A stretch of DNA of 64,000 bases, from positions 124,001 through 188,000 of the forward strand of contig NZ_FOQD01000002.1 of assembly GCF_900113665.1 (NCBI RefSeq). The letters run 5' to 3'. Shown here one piece after another: positions 1-9,239 of this stretch. The stretch comes from Planctomicrobium piriforme (lineage in GTDB: Bacteria > Planctomycetota > Planctomycetia > Planctomycetales > Planctomycetaceae). The stretch's first letter is position 1. The number at the start of each line of letters is the position of its first letter. The position numbers and the translations under genes were made by a program. The notes beneath the pieces are model-generated. The model was given only the letters and a program-made list of their open reading frames with translations. It was not told the origin of the DNA and searched no databases.

Positions 1-2651
1 TCCACGCTCTTTCCAAACATTCGACTGACGGCGGGCTCCTGCTGCTGGGTGAACTCGGCTGCATCAACTGCCACGCTCCGTCCGAAACACTCAAAGCCAA
101 TTTGCTTCCCAAGACGGCGCCCATACTCACGGAAGTCGGCGCACGAGTCCGACCCGAATGGATTGCCAGCTTTCTGACGGACCCGCATGGCTTCAAGCCA
201 GGCACCACGATGCCTGATGTGATGGCCGGCTGGAACGCAGCCGATCGTGCCGCCGCCGCTCAGGCACTCGCACAGTTCCTCTCGACCAAAGGAGCGCTGC
301 GTGAACGGAACCCCGATGCCAAGTTCGTCACGGCCGGCGAGAAACTCTTTGGTTCCGTCGGCTGTGTTGCCTGCCACGCCCCGGCCGATGGCAAGAATGT
401 TCCCGTCGCGACCTCGGTCCCGCTGGGAGACCTCGCCGCGAAGTATTCCATCCCTTCCCTGACGCAGTTTTTGAAAGATCCCCGTGCGACTCGGCCTTCC
501 GCCCGCATGCCGTCTCTGCATTTGGAAAAAGATCAGCCAGAACAGGTGGCCCATTACCTGCTGCGGCAAGGGCTCGACACGCTGACTCCCAATGTCCGGT
601 ACAAGGTGTATGAAGGCCGCTGGAGCGAATTGCCCAACTTCGATGAACTCAAGCCGGTCAAGGAAGGGCTCTGCGTCGGTTTCGACCTGACGGTCGCAGG
701 CAAGACCGACAACTTCGGCATTCGTTTCGAAGCGTTCCTCCCTGACGAGCAGCGCGGGGCCTATGTCTTTGGCCTTGGCTCGGATGACGGCGCGCGGCTT
801 TACCTGGATGGTGACCTTGTTCTCGACACCGACGGCATTCATCCCGTGCAGATGCAAGAACGGACTGCCCGGTTTGAAGAGCAGCCGTGGCATACGATTC
901 GGGTCGACTACTTCGAAGCGACCGGCGATGAAGACCTGGTCGTGATGATGGGCAAACAGGGTGCGGCGCTGGAATATCTGGCCCCTTTATTGCTTCCGAC
1001 GGCTGGGACTGCCCAAGCGAAGTCGCCTACAAACACACCTGACCAGCGGCCTCGTTTCACTCCCGATCCCGCTCTCGTCGCCCGCGGGCGTGAACTGTTC
1101 ACTTCCATTGGCTGTGCGAACTGCCACGAACTGAAAGAGAAAGACCAGCGGCTGAAATCGACCCTGGCAGCAAAGCCGTTCGACAAACTCGATGCTCAGG
1201 CAGGCTGTCTCGCCGACAGCACATCCGGCAAGACGCCCGATTTCGCCCTCACCAACGGTCAACGCCGCGATATTGAACTGGCGCTGCTCACTTCTGCCGA
1301 GACTTCCGCTCCCAGCCCGCAACAGATCATCGACCGCACGTTCACGGCATTTAACTGCTACGCCTGCCACGAACGTCAGGGCATCGGCGGGCCGGAAGCG
1401 AGTCGCAACGAACTCTTCCTGTCCACCCAGCCGGAGATGGGAGACGAAGGCCGCATCCCTCCCTCCCTCAACGGCGTCGGCGACAAACTCCAGGACGCCT
1501 GGCTGAAAACCGTTCTCGACAAAGGAGCCCGTAACCGACCTTACATGCTCACCAGAATGCCCGCCTTCGGCGGCAAGAATGTGGGGCACGTCGCCGATGC
1601 ATTGATCTCGCTCGACCAGAAGCACGACGCCCACCTGGCCACATTCACCGAACCGCCGCTACGGGTGAAATCGACCGGGCGTCAACTTGTTGGCAACGGC
1701 GGTCTCGGCTGCATCAAGTGTCATACCTTCGGCGACAAGAAGTCGACCGGTATTCAGGCGATCTCCCTCACTGGGATGACGTCACGGCTCCGCTCCGACT
1801 GGTTCCTGCGATACGTCTTCAATCCGCAGCAGTACCGCCCCGGCACCCGGATGCCCACTGGATTCCCGGACGGGCATGCGGTCGTCAAAGATGTCTTTCA
1901 TGGTGACCCAAACCAGCAGATCTCCGCCATCTGGATGTACCTGAGCGACGGCGACAAAGCCGGCCTGCCAGATGGCCTTGTCGCCCAGATGATCGAACTC
2001 AAGCCGGAGCAGGAACCGATCATCTATCGGAACTTCATCGAAGGCGTTTCACCCCGCGCGATTGCCGTGGGCTACCCAGAGAAAGTGAATCTCGCCTGGG
2101 ACGCGAATGAGCTCTGTTTGAAGCTGATCTGGCACGATCGCTTCCTGGATGCGGCATTGCATTGGACCGGCCGAGGCACCGGCAATCAGACTCCGCTGGG
2201 CGATCACATTCTCACGCTGGAACCGGCGATTCCGTTCGCGACGCTGGCCACGCCTGATGCCCCGTGGCCCACCGCTTCCATCCGGTCCCAAACGGGATAT
2301 CGCTTCGAAGGCTATCAACTCGACGCCAAGGGGCGACCCGTATTCAGTTACCAAACCCCGTTTGGCAGCGTCACCGATTTTCCGGAACCAATACGACGCG
2401 ATGCCCATGAAGGCACGATCAACCGCGTCCTCACCTTCCAGCCTCAGAAATCAACGGAGCCAGTGTACTTCCGTGCCGCGGTCGGTTCAAAAATCGAACC
2501 GGTCGCAGACGGTTACCTCGTCAACGACGCCCTCACCATGAAAATCACCGGCGGCGACAAGCCCCTCCTCCGCAAATCCGGCGACCAGATGGAACTGCTA
2601 GTTCCGATCCCCCAGCAGCCCACAACGCTGACGCAAGAAATCAGTTGGTGA
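1..2651 (+). CDS. Multihaem cytochrome c / PA14-domain protein (5' truncated)
   Basis: The frame is open from the window edge, so the start lies upstream; an internal TTG at 102 is not a credible start. Five CxxCH haem-binding motifs are visible, with first Cys codons at 60 (CINCH), 363 (CVACH), 1113 (CANCH), 1356 (CYACH) and 1710 (CIKCH). A PA14-like beta domain lies at about 600-980, recognisable from the GSDDGARLYLDG stretch. The C-terminal third has no haem motif and looks beta-rich. The arrangement matches large planctomycete periplasmic proteins that combine cytochrome c and PA14 modules, thought to act in electron transfer or carbohydrate oxidation. Substrate and partner are unknown. 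The next gene follows after about 94 bp in the same direction. Confidence 0.85.
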   Translation, partial: HALSKHSTDGGLLLLGELGCINCHAPSETLKANLLPKTAPILTEVGARVRPEWIASFLTDPHGFKPGTTMPDVMAGWNAADRAAAAQALAQFLSTKGALRERNPDAKFVTAGEKLFGSVGCVACHAPADGKNVPVATSVPLGDLAAKYSIPSLTQFLKDPRATRPSARMPSLHLEKDQPEQVAHYLLRQGLDTLTPNVRYKVYEGRWSELPNFDELKPVKEGLCVGFDLTVAGKTDNFGIRFEAFLPDEQRGAYVFGLGSDDGARLYLDGDLVLDTDGIHPVQMQERTARFEEQPWHTIRVDYFEATGDEDLVVMMGKQGAALEYLAPLLLPTAGTAQAKSPTNTPDQRPRFTPDPALVARGRELFTSIGCANCHELKEKDQRLKSTLAAKPFDKLDAQAGCLADSTSGKTPDFALTNGQRRDIELALLTSAETSAPSPQQIIDRTFTAFNCYACHERQGIGGPEASRNELFLSTQPEMGDEGRIPPSLNGVGDKLQDAWLKTVLDKGARNRPYMLTRMPAFGGKNVGHVADALISLDQKHDAHLATFTEPPLRVKSTGRQLVGNGGLGCIKCHTFGDKKSTGIQAISLTGMTSRLRSDWFLRYVFNPQQYRPGTRMPTGFPDGHAVVKDVFHGDPNQQISAIWMYLSDGDKAGLPDGLVAQMIELKPEQEPIIYRNFIEGVSPRAIAVGYPEKVNLAWDANELCLKLIWHDRFLDAALHWTGRGTGNQTPLGDHILTLEPAIPFATLATPDAPWPTASIRSQTGYRFEGYQLDAKGRPVFSYQTPFGSVTDFPEPIRRDAHEGTINRVLTFQPQKSTEPVYFRAAVGSKIEPVADGYLVNDALTMKITGGDKPLLRKSGDQMELLVPIPQQPTTLTQEISW

Positions 2652-2660
2652 GAAGCGGTC

Positions 2661-2738
2661 GGCAGTCAGCTATCAGCGGCCAGATGAGAGAAGCCATCGG
2701 GACGTCTCAACCTTGAAACCCCTCAACCTTCAACCCTT
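2661..2738. repeat. Two dispersed repeat fragments in an intergenic spacer
   Basis: Bases 2661-2687 (GTCAGCTATCAGCGGCC core) resemble 34328-34363 read in the opposite sense. Bases 2709-2738 (CAACCTTGAAACCCCTCAACC) belong to the family also seen at 17859-17886 and 54886-54961. The block fills most of the spacer before the oxidoreductase gene. Confidence 0.55.
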
Positions 2739-2745
2739 TCCGCCA

Positions 2746-3852
2746 ATGCCACCAAAACTCTGCCGCTGGGGAATTATGGGTTCCGCGGTCATCGCCCAGA
2801 AGAACTGGCAGGCGATCGTCAATTCCGGAAACGGAATCGTAACGGCCGTCGCCAGCCGCGAGCCCAGCAAAGCCGCGTCGTTTATTGAGGATCGCCAGCG
2901 GGAATGCCCGTTTTCCGCGGCACCGGCCGCCTGCACTTACGATGAACTCCTCGCGCGTGACGATGTCGATGCCGTCTACATTCCGCTGCCGACCGGTCTC
3001 CGCGCTCCCTGGGTCATCAAGGCCGCCGAGGCCGGCAAGCACGTCCTTTGCGAGAAGCCCTGCGCGACGAGCGTTGCCGAACTCCGTGAGATGCTCGCCG
3101 CGTGTGCCGCGAACAACGTGCAGTTCATGGACGGCGTGATGTTCATGCATTCGCAGCGCATGCCCGCCATTCGCGCCGCGCTCGACGACAAGTCGAACAT
3201 CGGCGATTTGCGTCGCATCTCGTCCCATTTCAGCTTTCGCGCTCCGGACGATTTCCTGCAAAACAACATTCGCATGAGCAGCCAGCTCGAACCGCACGGC
3301 TGCCTGGGGGATCTCGGTTGGTACTGCATTCGCTTCGCACTCTGGACCATGCAGTATCAGATGCCGCTGGAAGTCACCGCCCACATGCTCTCCCAGCAGG
3401 GCCGACCCGACAGTCCCGACGCCGTCCCCATGGAACTGAGTGCGGAAATTTTTTTCCCCGGAGATGTTTCCTTCGGCTTCTACTGCTCGTTCCTGGTCGC
3501 TCAGCAGCAGACCGTGACCCTCAGCGGCTCGCAGGGCTACCTGCATGTGCCTGACTTCGTGCTCCCCTTCTTTGGCAGCGACGTCGGCTTCGAGGTCGTG
3601 AATCACGATTTCGAAATTCGGGGGTGCCAGTTCAACATGGCGACTTACCCCCGCCGCATTTCCGTGAAAGAATACAGCAACAATCACCCCACTTCGCAGG
3701 AAACCAACCTGTTCCGCAAGTTCGCCGAACTGGCCCTCGGCAGGCAGCCTGATCCTGCCTGGGGAGATGTCGCGCTCAGAACACAGATCGTCCTGGATGC
3801 CTGTCTGGCTTCTGCCCGCGGCGGCGGACGGCCCGTAAAGTTGTCTTCGTGA
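2746..3852 (+). CDS. Gfo/Idh/MocA-family oxidoreductase
   Basis: A 368-residue NAD(P)-dependent dehydrogenase of the glucose-fructose oxidoreductase / inositol dehydrogenase family. The N-terminus carries a Rossmann motif (WGIMGSAVIA), followed by the family EKP motif (CEKPCATS) and, in the C-terminal domain, GCLGDLGWYC, the region that normally lines the sugar site. I chose ATG 2746 because upstream in-frame codons from TTG 2713 lie inside a dispersed repeat. Its TGA overlaps the ATG of the next gene by one base, suggesting coupled translation. Such enzymes usually oxidise sugars or cyclitols; the substrate here cannot be read from sequence. Confidence 0.87.
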   Translation: MPPKLCRWGIMGSAVIAQKNWQAIVNSGNGIVTAVASREPSKAASFIEDRQRECPFSAAPAACTYDELLARDDVDAVYIPLPTGLRAPWVIKAAEAGKHVLCEKPCATSVAELREMLAACAANNVQFMDGVMFMHSQRMPAIRAALDDKSNIGDLRRISSHFSFRAPDDFLQNNIRMSSQLEPHGCLGDLGWYCIRFALWTMQYQMPLEVTAHMLSQQGRPDSPDAVPMELSAEIFFPGDVSFGFYCSFLVAQQQTVTLSGSQGYLHVPDFVLPFFGSDVGFEVVNHDFEIRGCQFNMATYPRRISVKEYSNNHPTSQETNLFRKFAELALGRQPDPAWGDVALRTQIVLDACLASARGGGRPVKLSS

Positions 3853-5225
3853 TGCGGTTCCTCCTGCTCAATTTCCGTCGAACATTCACCGCTTTCCTCG
3901 CGGTGTGGCTCTTGCTGTGCATTGCTTTTGAAGACGGCCGTGCCGACGACCGTTCCTCTCAGAAACCCCAGCGGATCTTTCGCCCCGCTGATGAACGCCC
4001 GATCCGTGATGACGCTAAAGCTGCCGAACTTGGAATTCACAAGTACGAGTCTCGCCGGCTCGTCCTTTACACCGACATCGACCCGGCCGTTGCAGCGACT
4101 CTTCCCCCGTTGATCGATCAGGCCTACGACGCCTGGGTCGGCTATTTTGGGGAACTCCCGCCGGCGTCCGATGGTTCTGATTTTCAGATCACCGGCTACC
4201 TGATGAAGGACGAGAAGAAATTCATCGAAGCCGGGATGCAGCCGGAAGGCTTCGTGATGGCCCGCTTCGGGCGGCAGATCGGCCGACAGTTCTGGATGCA
4301 CGATCAGCACAGCGACTACTACCGTCGGCACCTGCTGATCCACGAGGCAACGCATGCCTTCATGACGGTGACGCCGCATGTCCTGCCCCCGCTGTGGTAT
4401 CTCGAAGGGATGGCCGAATACTTCGCCACGCACACTCTCGACTCCGCCGGCCGCGTGACATTCGGGGTGATGCCGCAATCGACGCTCGATTTCCCCGGGC
4501 TGGGCCGTATCGAGATCATCAAGCAGGAAAACCATTTTCAGCGTCTGCTGACGCTTCCTCAACTCGGCGCGCTGACCTCGGCAGAGTTCATCAAACCTCG
4601 CCCGGTCCCCTACTCCTGGAGTTGGGCACTCTGTTCGTTTCTCGAACAACACCCTCGCTACCGCGAGCGCTTTCACAAGCTCGGGCAGAACATGGAAGGG
4701 CCTGCCTTCGCGCGGCTGATGACGGAACTCTTCGCCGAGGACCGAGCATTGCTTGCAGCCGAGTGGACCGATTACACCCGTCGGCTCGACTACGGATACG
4801 ACGTCGCCGCGAATGTGCTCGTCCCCCGCGAAGTCCGTTCATTTGCCGACAAAGAACCTGTCGAACTGACTGTCTCGGCGAATCGCGGATGGCAGTCGAC
4901 CGGCTTGCGAGTTCCGGAGGGAGCAGAACTTGAAATCACCTCGACCGGGAAAGTGGCACTCCAGCAGTCTGCTCACCCCTGGACCAGCGAACCGCAAGGG
5001 ATCACGATTGACTACGCCGCCGGCTTCCCGATTGGCGCCTTGCTTGCCGGCTGGCAGCCTGAGGACAATGCTGCGGATGTGCCGCCATTTGAAGTCACGC
5101 TGATCGGGACTGGCACAACATTGAAAATCCCGCGCAATGCCGTTCTCTGGTTACGAGTCAACGCGCCCGGGCAAGGCCTCAAAAAGAACTCAGGCGAATA
5201 CAACGTGACAATCCGCCGCCGATAA
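3852..5225 (+). CDS. Secreted gluzincin-like zinc metalloprotein
   Basis: About 457 residues. An N-terminal hydrophobic stretch (FTAFLAVWLLLCIAF) followed by small and acidic residues reads as a signal peptide. The core holds HEATH (HExxH) and, about 23 residues later, LEGMAEYFATH, whose Glu is placed to be the third zinc ligand, as in gluzincins and planctomycete DUF1570-type proteins. The C-terminal third is beta-rich, with no motif I know, and resembles an accessory domain. ATG 3852 overlaps the upstream stop codon; an in-frame GTG sits just before it. Peptidase activity is inferred from the motif only. Confidence 0.7.
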   Translation: MRFLLLNFRRTFTAFLAVWLLLCIAFEDGRADDRSSQKPQRIFRPADERPIRDDAKAAELGIHKYESRRLVLYTDIDPAVAATLPPLIDQAYDAWVGYFGELPPASDGSDFQITGYLMKDEKKFIEAGMQPEGFVMARFGRQIGRQFWMHDQHSDYYRRHLLIHEATHAFMTVTPHVLPPLWYLEGMAEYFATHTLDSAGRVTFGVMPQSTLDFPGLGRIEIIKQENHFQRLLTLPQLGALTSAEFIKPRPVPYSWSWALCSFLEQHPRYRERFHKLGQNMEGPAFARLMTELFAEDRALLAAEWTDYTRRLDYGYDVAANVLVPREVRSFADKEPVELTVSANRGWQSTGLRVPEGAELEITSTGKVALQQSAHPWTSEPQGITIDYAAGFPIGALLAGWQPEDNAADVPPFEVTLIGTGTTLKIPRNAVLWLRVNAPGQGLKKNSGEYNVTIRRR

Positions 5226-5264
5226 CCAACCTGGACCGGAAATTTCCGAATCGGAGTCTGAGGG

Positions 5265-7118
5265 ATGCGCTGGTTCCTGTTGCTCTTGTTGCTCGCTCCG
5301 GCTGTCGCCACTGCTGACGACCGTCCGAATATTCTCTGGCTGACAACGGAAGACATCGGGCCGGAACTCGGCTGCTACGGCGACAAGTATGCCGACACCC
5401 CAAATCTCGATGCCTTTGCCAAACGCAGCACGCTCTATCTGAACGCCTGGTCCAACGCCCCTGTTTGTGCTCCGGCCCGCACGACGATCATCTCCGGCAT
5501 GTACGCCTCCAGCTTGGGCGCGGAACACATGCGCAGCCTCGTTCCGTTGCCGAAGGGAGTCCAACTCTACCCGACGCTGATGCGTGAAGCAGGCTACTTT
5601 TGCATCAACCCGGGCAAGACCGATTACAACGTCGAGGCTCCTGCCAAACTCTGGGACAGAATCGGCAAGGACGAATCTCCCTGGCCGCTATTGCAACAGC
5701 GACAGCCGTTCATGGCGGTCTTGAACAACGTCGGCACCCATGAAAGCCAGATTCGTACTCGGCCGCACGAGTGGAAACACGACCCGGCAAAAGCCGTCAT
5801 CCCCCCCTATCATCCCAACGCTCAGGAAACCCGTGAGGACTGGGCGCAGTACTACGACAACATCACCGCGATGGACGCCTGGTTCGCGGAACAGCTCAAG
5901 CAGTTCGACGCCGCCGGCCTCAGCGACAACACGATCGTCTTTTTCTACGGCGATCACGGGTCAGGCATGCCGCGGCACAAGCGTTCGCTGCAGAATTCGG
6001 GCCTCCGTGTGCCGCTCATCGTGCATATTCCGGAAAAATTTCGCAGCCTGCTGCCGACCGACACACCCATTCACGGTCAGGCGGAACGTCTGGTCGGGTT
6101 TGTCGATCTGGCGCCAACGATTCTCAGTCTCGCAGGTGCGGCCATCCCTCAAACCATGCAGGGAGTTCCGTTTCTCGGCAAGATTGCTTCGCCGCCACAA
6201 CCGTATCTCTATGGATTTCGCGGTCGCATGGATGAACGGATTGACCTGTTGCGTACCGTCCGCGACGAAAGATTTCACTATATCCGCCATTACATGCCGC
6301 ATCGGGTCGCGGGCGCGCACATGGCCTACATGTTCGAAACGCCGACCACCCGCAAGTGGAAAGCCCTGTTCGATGCAGGTCAGTTGAACCCCATTCAAGC
6401 AGCCTTCTGGGAACCCAAACCGTCCGAAGAACTCTACGACCTCCAATCCGATCCTCACGAAACCAGAAACCTGGTCACCTCGCCTGAGCACCAGCAACAA
6501 CTGAAAGCACTCCGTCAGGCTCATCTCGATCACATCATGGCCATCCGCGATCCCGGGTTCCTGCCGGAAGATGAACTGCATTCACGCGCGCCAGGCATGG
6601 CCCCTTACGACCTGGCCCATGATCCGCAGAAGTATCCGCTTCCCGACGTCTTCAAAATGGCGCACGAAGCCTCAATGCTGCTGCCCGACGCTCTCAACGA
6701 TCTCATCACGGGCTTGTCCCATCCTGACAGCGCGGTCCGCTATTGGGCGGTGATGGGCATTCTGATGCGGGGACCAACTGCGGTTTCAGACACTCACGAA
6801 CAGCTCCTCGAAATCATGCTGAATGATCCCTCGCCGAGCGTCCGCACCGTCGCCGCCGAAGCACTGGGCCGGTTTGGATACCTCGAAGACCGCCCGCAGG
6901 TACTCGACTGGCTGCTCGAGGCCGCGAACGGAGAGAAGCACGGTCCGTATGTTTCGATCCTCGCACTCGAAGCGATCGACTACATGAACGAAAAAGCCGC
7001 GCCTGCAACTGATCGCATCCAAAAGATCCCCCGCAAAGGCCCCTGGCAATCTCCCCGCAACGCCAACTACGCCGACCGCCTGATCGAGGAAATCCTGATT
7101 GGTCTTCCCTCGAAATAG
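5265..7118 (+). CDS. Arylsulfatase-family sulfatase with HEAT-like C-terminus (copy 1)
   Basis: A 617-residue secreted sulfatase. The N-terminus (FLLLLLLAPAVATA) reads as a signal peptide. The formylglycine motif C-A-P-A-R has Cys at residue 68 (codon 5466), so the enzyme needs a formylglycine-generating enzyme, which is not in this window. Metal-binding residues are likely in TTED near residue 25 and in YGDHGSGMPRHKRS. The last ~130 residues contain helical HEAT-like repeats (SAVRYWAVMGI, PSVRTVAAEALG). It is tandem with a close paralogue at 7281. Planctomycetes carry many such enzymes for algal or host sulfated polysaccharides; the substrate here is unknown. Confidence 0.92.
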   Translation: MRWFLLLLLLAPAVATADDRPNILWLTTEDIGPELGCYGDKYADTPNLDAFAKRSTLYLNAWSNAPVCAPARTTIISGMYASSLGAEHMRSLVPLPKGVQLYPTLMREAGYFCINPGKTDYNVEAPAKLWDRIGKDESPWPLLQQRQPFMAVLNNVGTHESQIRTRPHEWKHDPAKAVIPPYHPNAQETREDWAQYYDNITAMDAWFAEQLKQFDAAGLSDNTIVFFYGDHGSGMPRHKRSLQNSGLRVPLIVHIPEKFRSLLPTDTPIHGQAERLVGFVDLAPTILSLAGAAIPQTMQGVPFLGKIASPPQPYLYGFRGRMDERIDLLRTVRDERFHYIRHYMPHRVAGAHMAYMFETPTTRKWKALFDAGQLNPIQAAFWEPKPSEELYDLQSDPHETRNLVTSPEHQQQLKALRQAHLDHIMAIRDPGFLPEDELHSRAPGMAPYDLAHDPQKYPLPDVFKMAHEASMLLPDALNDLITGLSHPDSAVRYWAVMGILMRGPTAVSDTHEQLLEIMLNDPSPSVRTVAAEALGRFGYLEDRPQVLDWLLEAANGEKHGPYVSILALEAIDYMNEKAAPATDRIQKIPRKGPWQSPRNANYADRLIEEILIGLPSK

Positions 7119-7139
7119 GCCCTTGAAGCTGTCTTCAAA

Positions 7140-7195
7140 CTCCCCTCGCCCCGGTACTCCGGGGAGAGGGGCCGGGGGTGAGGGGGCGAATTGTC
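7140..7195 (+). repeat. GC-rich hairpin repeat, family R1 (copy 1)
   Basis: CTCGCCCCGGTACTCCGGGG folds on itself and is followed by GAGAGGGGCCGGGGGTGAGG. Near-identical copies lie at 23391, 44088 and 62764, all in this orientation. This copy sits between the two sulfatase genes. Confidence 0.85.
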
Positions 7196-7280
7196 ATTCG
7201 ATGCGCAGCTGTGATGGCCTTTCCCGCACACACTGATCGATATTGAAGAATGTTTCCCACGAGCAAACGGAGTTCACCAG

Positions 7281-9140
7281 ATGCGATTTCTGTTTGTCCT
7301 GGCCTTAATCGTCACGCCTGCGATTGTGCTGGCGAACGACCGTCCCAACATTCTCTGGCTCACCACGGAAGACATCGGGCCAGAACTCGGGTGTTATGGC
7401 GACAAGTACGCCGACACCCCCAATCTCGATGCCTTCGCCAAACGCAGCACTTTGTATCTCAACGCCTGGTCCAATGCCCCGGTCTGCGCTCCGGCCCGCA
7501 CGACGATTATCTCCGGCATGTACGCGTCGAGCCTCGGCGCGGAACACATGCGGAGCCTCGTGAAGCTGCCGCCGGACGTCAAACTCTACCCCACCTTGAT
7601 GCGCGAGGCAGGCTACTACTGCATCAACCCCGGCAAGGAAGACTTCAACATCGAGACTAACGGCTCGATCTGGGACAAGGTCAACAAAAAAGAACCGTTA
7701 TGGCCGGCACTGCAGCAGCATCAGCCCTTCATGGCGGTGTTCAACTACGACGGAACGCACGAGAGCTACCTTCACAAACGCCCGCATGAGTGGAAGCACG
7801 ACCCCGCCCTCGCGCCGATTCCCCCTTACCATCCCGACGCACCGCAGGTCCGCGAAGACTGGGCACAGTATTACGACAACATCACCGGCATGGACGCCTG
7901 GTTCGCCGAACAACTCAAGCAACTCGCCGACGCCGGACTCGCTGACGACACCATCGTCTTCTTCTACGGCGATCACGGCTCAGGCATGCCGCGTCACAAA
8001 CGCTCGCTACACAGTTCCGGCCTCCGTGTGCCGCTCATCGTGCATGTGCCCGAAAAGTTTCGCGGGCTGCTCCCTGTCGATGCTCCGCGAGAAGGGGAAA
8101 CCGGTCGTCTCGTCGGCTTCGTCGATCTCGCTCCCACGGTCCTCAGTCTGGCCAACGTTCAATCGCCTGCGACGATGCAGGGAGTTCCTTTCCTCGGGCA
8201 ATTCGCTGCTTCGCCTCCCCAGCACCTGTTCGGATTTCGCGGACGGATGGGCGAGCGGACGGATTTCTCCCGTTCTGCCCGAAATGCACGTTTCGCTTAC
8301 ATCCGCAACTACATGCCGAACCGGCCTGAAGGGGCTCACGTCGCCTACATGTTCGAGACCCCGACCACTCAGGTCTGGAAGCAAATGTACGACGCCGGTC
8401 AGCTCAATGCCGCGCAGTCCGCCTTCTGGCAGCCAAAGCCGCCTGAAGAACTCTACGACCTGCAAACAGATCCTCATGAACTGCACAACCTCGCCGCCGA
8501 TCCTCAATACGCGGCGGTTCTTCAGGAATTGCGACAGGCACTTCATCAACATCTCCTCACAGTCCGCGATCCCGGCTTTCTGCCTGAGGACGAACTTCAT
8601 AGCCGCGCGCCTGACCTGAGTCCGTACGAGCTGGCGCATGACCCCGACAAATATCCGTTAGCTGAAATCTTGCAGATGGCCGACGCGGCCTCGCTCCTCT
8701 CGCCTGATGCCCTCGACGAACTGAACAAAGGGCTGGCCGACAAAGACAGCGCTGTCCGCTATTGGGCGGTGCTGGGCCTTTCGATGCGCGGAGCAGAAGC
8801 GGTCACTCAAGCCCGCGAACAACTCGCCAGCTTGCTGCAATCAGATCCGTCTCCAAGCGTTCGGACCGTAGTCGCGGAAGCACTGGGACAATACGGGTCA
8901 CCCGAGGAATTGCAGGCGGCCCTCGCATGGCTCCTCAAAGCGTCCAACGGCGAACAGTACGGCCCTTACGTTTCTCGTCAGGCGCTCGAAGCGATCGACG
9001 CCCTCGGCGACAAGGCGCGGCCGATTGCGGAACAGTTGCAGATGCTCCCCCGCACTGGTCCCTGGGAGACGCCTCGAAACCCCGGCCAGACCACGCAACT
9101 CCTGAAGGTCATCCTCGGGCGATTCAACTTGCCGCTGTAA
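7281..9140 (+). CDS. Arylsulfatase-family sulfatase with HEAT-like C-terminus (copy 2)
   Basis: A 619-residue paralogue of the preceding gene with the same layout: signal peptide (FVLALIVTPAIVLA), formylglycine motif C-A-P-A-R with Cys at residue 69 (codon 7485), the YGDHGSGMPRHKRS metal site, and HEAT-like repeats at the C-terminus. From the mature N-terminus to about residue 95 the two proteins are identical by eye although their codons differ. They diverge in the loops after that (for example DYNVEAPAKLWDRI against DFNIETNGSIWDKV), which may change specificity. Tandem duplication is the simplest origin. 162 bp with an R1 hairpin separates the pair. Confidence 0.92.
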   Translation: MRFLFVLALIVTPAIVLANDRPNILWLTTEDIGPELGCYGDKYADTPNLDAFAKRSTLYLNAWSNAPVCAPARTTIISGMYASSLGAEHMRSLVKLPPDVKLYPTLMREAGYYCINPGKEDFNIETNGSIWDKVNKKEPLWPALQQHQPFMAVFNYDGTHESYLHKRPHEWKHDPALAPIPPYHPDAPQVREDWAQYYDNITGMDAWFAEQLKQLADAGLADDTIVFFYGDHGSGMPRHKRSLHSSGLRVPLIVHVPEKFRGLLPVDAPREGETGRLVGFVDLAPTVLSLANVQSPATMQGVPFLGQFAASPPQHLFGFRGRMGERTDFSRSARNARFAYIRNYMPNRPEGAHVAYMFETPTTQVWKQMYDAGQLNAAQSAFWQPKPPEELYDLQTDPHELHNLAADPQYAAVLQELRQALHQHLLTVRDPGFLPEDELHSRAPDLSPYELAHDPDKYPLAEILQMADAASLLSPDALDELNKGLADKDSAVRYWAVLGLSMRGAEAVTQAREQLASLLQSDPSPSVRTVVAEALGQYGSPEELQAALAWLLKASNGEQYGPYVSRQALEAIDALGDKARPIAEQLQMLPRTGPWETPRNPGQTTQLLKVILGRFNLPL

Positions 9141-9239
9141 CTTTCTGGACCGGTCGCTTCGTGTCCGGGGCGTGCGCGTCTACAGTATCGCTTTCCTACT
9201 CGTTCGTTGCCGACCCGCGAAAGCCAAGATCCAGTGTCG

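Noticed and set aside
987..1634. 215-codon minus-strand frame
   Set aside because: Antisense to the cytochrome gene with two haem motifs in this interval.
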